The notes under the pieces are model-generated. The model did no database searches, had not been told where the DNA came from, and saw only the letters and a program-made list of their open reading frames with translations. Positions 1 to 64,000 of a stretch of DNA of 64,000 bases are shown here, in pieces. Source of the DNA: Cololabis saira (lineage: Eukaryota > Chordata > Actinopteri > Beloniformes > Belonidae); the NCBI RefSeq assembly GCF_033807715.1, contig NC_084587.1, positions 15,853,517 to 15,917,516 of the forward strand, in the 5' to 3' direction. Positions within the stretch are counted from its first letter, which is position 1, and every line of letters starts with the position of its first letter. The translations under genes and the position numbers were made by a program.

Positions 1-76
1 TAACATAATGTTGTATATCGGCGGCTATATTATTTTATATGTTTAAAACCTGGTAAGGATTGGATTATTATTTTTT

Positions 77-767
77 TAGTAATGCACCGAAATGAAAATT
101 TGTGGCCGAAACCGAAAATAATAATAAACACTTGGCGGAATACCGAATAATGGTTCTTCGCAGTTTTTCATTTATTGTGCCAATTTTTTCACCATTGCAT
201 AAATCAAATACATGTGCAGTGAAATACCCGCCAGTCACAATTTGTCTTACTGTACTAATTGTATTTTTTCTCATAATCCTTTTTCATTTTCTCCGGTTCA
301 AATCCAGTTAATCGGGTCGCGGTGGGGCGGGACTGATCTCCGCAATTTGAAGCCTTGTATAATAATTGTAAAAATCAGGGTTATTTTCTTGGAAGATCTC
401 ATCAAACATATCAGACAGTGAGGGTTCTCCACCGCATCGGTAGTACGGGTCTTTTTCTCTGCGCTGTGCGTCCTGTGACCGTCTCCATCACCAAGCGGTT
501 TCCCAAATCCAACTCAGCCTGGATCATTTCTCGTGTCCTCTGCTTTTTCCCCACATCCAAGTAATGATCTGACATGCTGACATGTTTGCTGCATTTAACA
601 ACGCTCGCCCCTCACTCCACACTGTTGGCTGTTTGATTGCGTCATCTAAACATGCCGTTATTAATTGTTCGTTTTTTTTCCCCACTTATTCCACCGAACA
701 CCGAAAGTGTTTTTCTTGCTATTTTCGGCCGAACAATTTCGGTTACCGAACATTCGGTGAGTCACTA
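77..767. mobile_element. Degenerate hAT-like non-autonomous element
   Basis: Ends are TAGTAATGCACCGAA on the left and TTCGGTGAGTCACTA on the right, imperfect inverted copies. Near the ends there are repeated CCGAA/TTCGG words. It is flanked by T-rich 8-mers (tatttttt and ttattttt) that fit a worn 8-bp duplication. No transposase is visible. Confidence 0.6.
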
Positions 768-3117
768 TTATTTTTCTCTTTTTGTTAATCACACCAAAAT
801 ACTTAAACAGTTGTTCCACTTGCAGGTACATATTTTTCCTGACTGACCACCTGTACAAACCATATCTGACAGTTTTTATATATTAATTACATCAGGAACC
901 AATGGGAAACAAAAAACAACATTCATCCTCAGGAATAAGAGCACAGTAGTTTATTTTGAGTGAATCTAACAAGGATTGTGCTGGTGTTTGCACTTGAAGT
1001 TCTGTTCCTCAGGAGAATAAATAATGACTCAACAAGGTGCTGCTTTACAAAGTGGAGTCAAGGAAACTGAAGGAGCATTTCAGTGGAATTGGGGGATTAA
1101 GTGGTGCAGTGTTGGAGTTTCACCGATACTAGAGAATAGGGGTGTGGGGTGTCACAGAGAAGTCGTTTGATCATTGACTGATAATTGTAAGGAAACAAGC
1201 AAAAATGTAAAGGTAAACAAAAATTGACAATTGCAGCCTCCTTTGACCCATTTAAACTTCAGGTGCCATTTCAAAAAGGTTTTCACAGACCCGAGCTTTG
1301 TTGGCCTGACTTTCCATTCTTGTTCTACTTCTCTTAAAACCAAAAATGGAGCCTGGTTCCTCTGAATTTGGCCTTGATTTCCAGGGGAAATGCCAACGGA
1401 TATAGAAATTCCCTCATGGGAAAAACAACCAATAAGAGAGTCGCAGCATATGACAAGAGCAAAAGGCATTCAATATGACAAACAGTAGAGTAAAAAGCTG
1501 GTTTTGCAGGAAAAACGTCTTGATTCCAGGTTTTCTATGGGATTTTGCAGCCACACTGGTGGATTTGAATAGTGGCTCTGGGATTCTTTCGTATCAGTCA
1601 CTGCATGAAATCCACACCGTTGCGATTTGTTCGGTACATTATGTACTGGTGGAAATGGTTTTTATGGGAGGGGTAACCAGAAAGCCAGAAAGTGATTGGG
1701 AACGGCGGGCCAGGCTAAAGCTTTGTAACAGTAATCTAAAACCTGATGGTTTTCTGAAACACAACTTTGACCGCCATTGCCCACTAAAATCTTCATTTCG
1801 CACTACAACAACAACAACTACTAACAACTATTTATTATGAAGCCTTAAACCTTTGATGCAGATTATCAACTTTTATACCACGATCGTTGTTCTTGTATCT
1901 TGAAATTATTTTAGACCTACCGGTAATGTGTTTTAACAGGTGAAAACATGCAACATCTGCGTTTGTGAAGTGGATACATGCAAACTGTATGGTGCAACAA
2001 TGATAATATCTGTCTAGACATACTGAAACTGATCTCTTTAAATATGATACTTAGGAAAGACCCTGAAATGTAATATTGATGGTTGTGATTTATGTGTTTT
2101 GACTAGCGCATACATTTGGCAAGGATAACATGTACTTGGATTGCTTTTTTCATGAGAAGCCTCACATATTAGGCCTTAAATATACATATTTGGTTCTTTA
2201 GTACCGTTATCAATAAAGAAACACAATTTCGAATAAGTAAAAAGTTAAACTTTTAAATTCTGAAAATATTTATAGATTTTTCCGCATTTGGGGGATAAAA
2301 TAAGCAAGAACTTTACAATACAATTCAGTGATGCGGTCGAGTAACAGGAGTCCGTCTGCAGCGAGAAAAAAACCTGCAAGATGAGTGGTGATGTGAGGAA
2401 GAGGATGGTCCTGGTGGCAGCGGTGCTGCAGCAACGACTAACATTTAACTTTGATAAGGTTACTTTGAATGGGGTTAATAAACTTGTAATAAACATGTCT
2501 CCAGCTTTCCATGAGATTAATCAATCAAATGACATATTGCATGACAGTTCTCTAAAATGGCATGCATGTACGTCTAGCAACTGAGACAGCTTTTGTGTTG
2601 GGTTGTGCAACAAAGAGCTGTAAATGGGACATTGTGTCTCTCAGTCCGTGTACAAGTATAAAGATTTATGGACTTGGCTGTGTGACAGTAGTCATAATCA
2701 TGAGAGATTTTAACTATAAACACACATGAAGAGTCACAGAGCTGTTTTCATTTTAGGTGATGCAAAATCATTTTAAATAAGTTAAAGCTGTAATGTAATG
2801 AGCTTCGTTTTAGTACTTTTGTAACCTAATTAGTTATTTTTAAAAGTAACATTCCTCAACGCTGGTTACGACAGGCGGTTGAAGAGTTGTAAGACTGCAT
2901 GCAAGCGCTTCTCCCTGTAGCTTTGACATTTACTTGCGCATGACACATACATTTAACCCAACTTAACTGACTGTTTCTATCAGAATGTTGATGACAAGCT
3001 GAAAAATAAACAAGTAATGTAAAAACCTATCCATCAGCCAACTTCTATTTTTCTACTTCTACATTTTCATATTAAATACAGACTAGTGAGATTAAAAACG
3101 GGTGTTTTTTTTTCTAC
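768..3117. other. Intron after exon 20, no gene seen
   Basis: AT-rich sequence. I searched both strands for the next tbc1d1 exon and saw none. No further element could be bounded here. Confidence 0.6.
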
Positions 3118-63749
<60,632 letters not shown>

Positions 63750-63789
63750 GGCATCTGAAGCTAGAGGCAGCTGCACGCCTCCGCTCTAC

Positions 63790-64000
63790 CTGCAAAACAT
63801 CAGGGACGTTTCAGGGACCTTGATAGTAAACAGTAAACACGTACTGTATCAGGACATACGGTGTGCATGCCATTCTGCATATCTTGTCCGACTTAGAACA
63901 TAAAGAGTTAATTTAGAGAAGCAGGCTAGTTTTCCCAGGACACTGAATCAGCTGACTGACTTTTACAATCTCAAGGACAAACAGACACAGGACAGTGGTA
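63790..64000. other. Sequence upstream of exon 1
   Basis: Probably intron or 5' flank. No promoter or earlier exon could be recognised. Confidence 0.5.

Noticed and set aside
1..3117. Search for the next tbc1d1 exon (VFEMDI... coiled coil)
   Set aside because: No stretch on the minus strand gives this conserved sequence, so the exon must lie outside the window.

Overview
The window looks like a piece of a teleost fish chromosome. It is AT-rich and intron-dominated, and it is full of fish-type short DNA transposons, LINE tails and long microsatellites. There are no bacterial-style genes.

One gene spans almost the whole window on the minus strand: tbc1d1, the Rab GTPase-activating protein related to TBC1D4/AS160. 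I could place 20 coding exons by hand, from the start codon at 63749 down to 3118. All have GT-AG borders and the reading phase is kept across every junction. Together they give 1245 codons. The last exons (the C-terminal coiled-coil end, roughly the last 100 residues in mammals) lie beyond the left edge.

Layout from the 5' end of the gene (right) to the 3' end (left): 63156-63749 codes an N-terminal extension and the first PTB domain. A 21.7 kb first intron follows, and it holds a probable alternative first coding exon at 55320-55388. The exons at 40888-41484, 38495-38584, 38311-38415 and 35995-36127 code a second PTB domain split by a long Ser-rich insert. The exons at 35436-28800 code the linker, with the Akt-type phosphosite, two phase-matched cassette exons and the calmodulin-binding-like segment. 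The exons at 22904-3118 code the pre-TBC helix and the Rab-GAP TBC domain, with both the Arg and the Gln finger present.

The introns carry at least seven hAT-like non-autonomous elements whose 8-bp target duplications can be read directly. They also hold an inverted pair of one hAT family 5.6 kb apart, a mariner-like long inverted-repeat element, two 5'-truncated LINEs, a tRNA-derived SINE, a Tc1 transposase scrap, a nearly perfect 90-bp-arm palindrome bounded by a 14-bp direct repeat, and a 1.65 kb purine-only GGAA array.

The observation most worth following up is the exon at 55320-55388. It sits in a CpG-richer patch and ends in a strong donor in phase 0. If spliced to the exon at 41484 it would make a TBC1D1 with a new 23-residue N-terminus and no PTB1.
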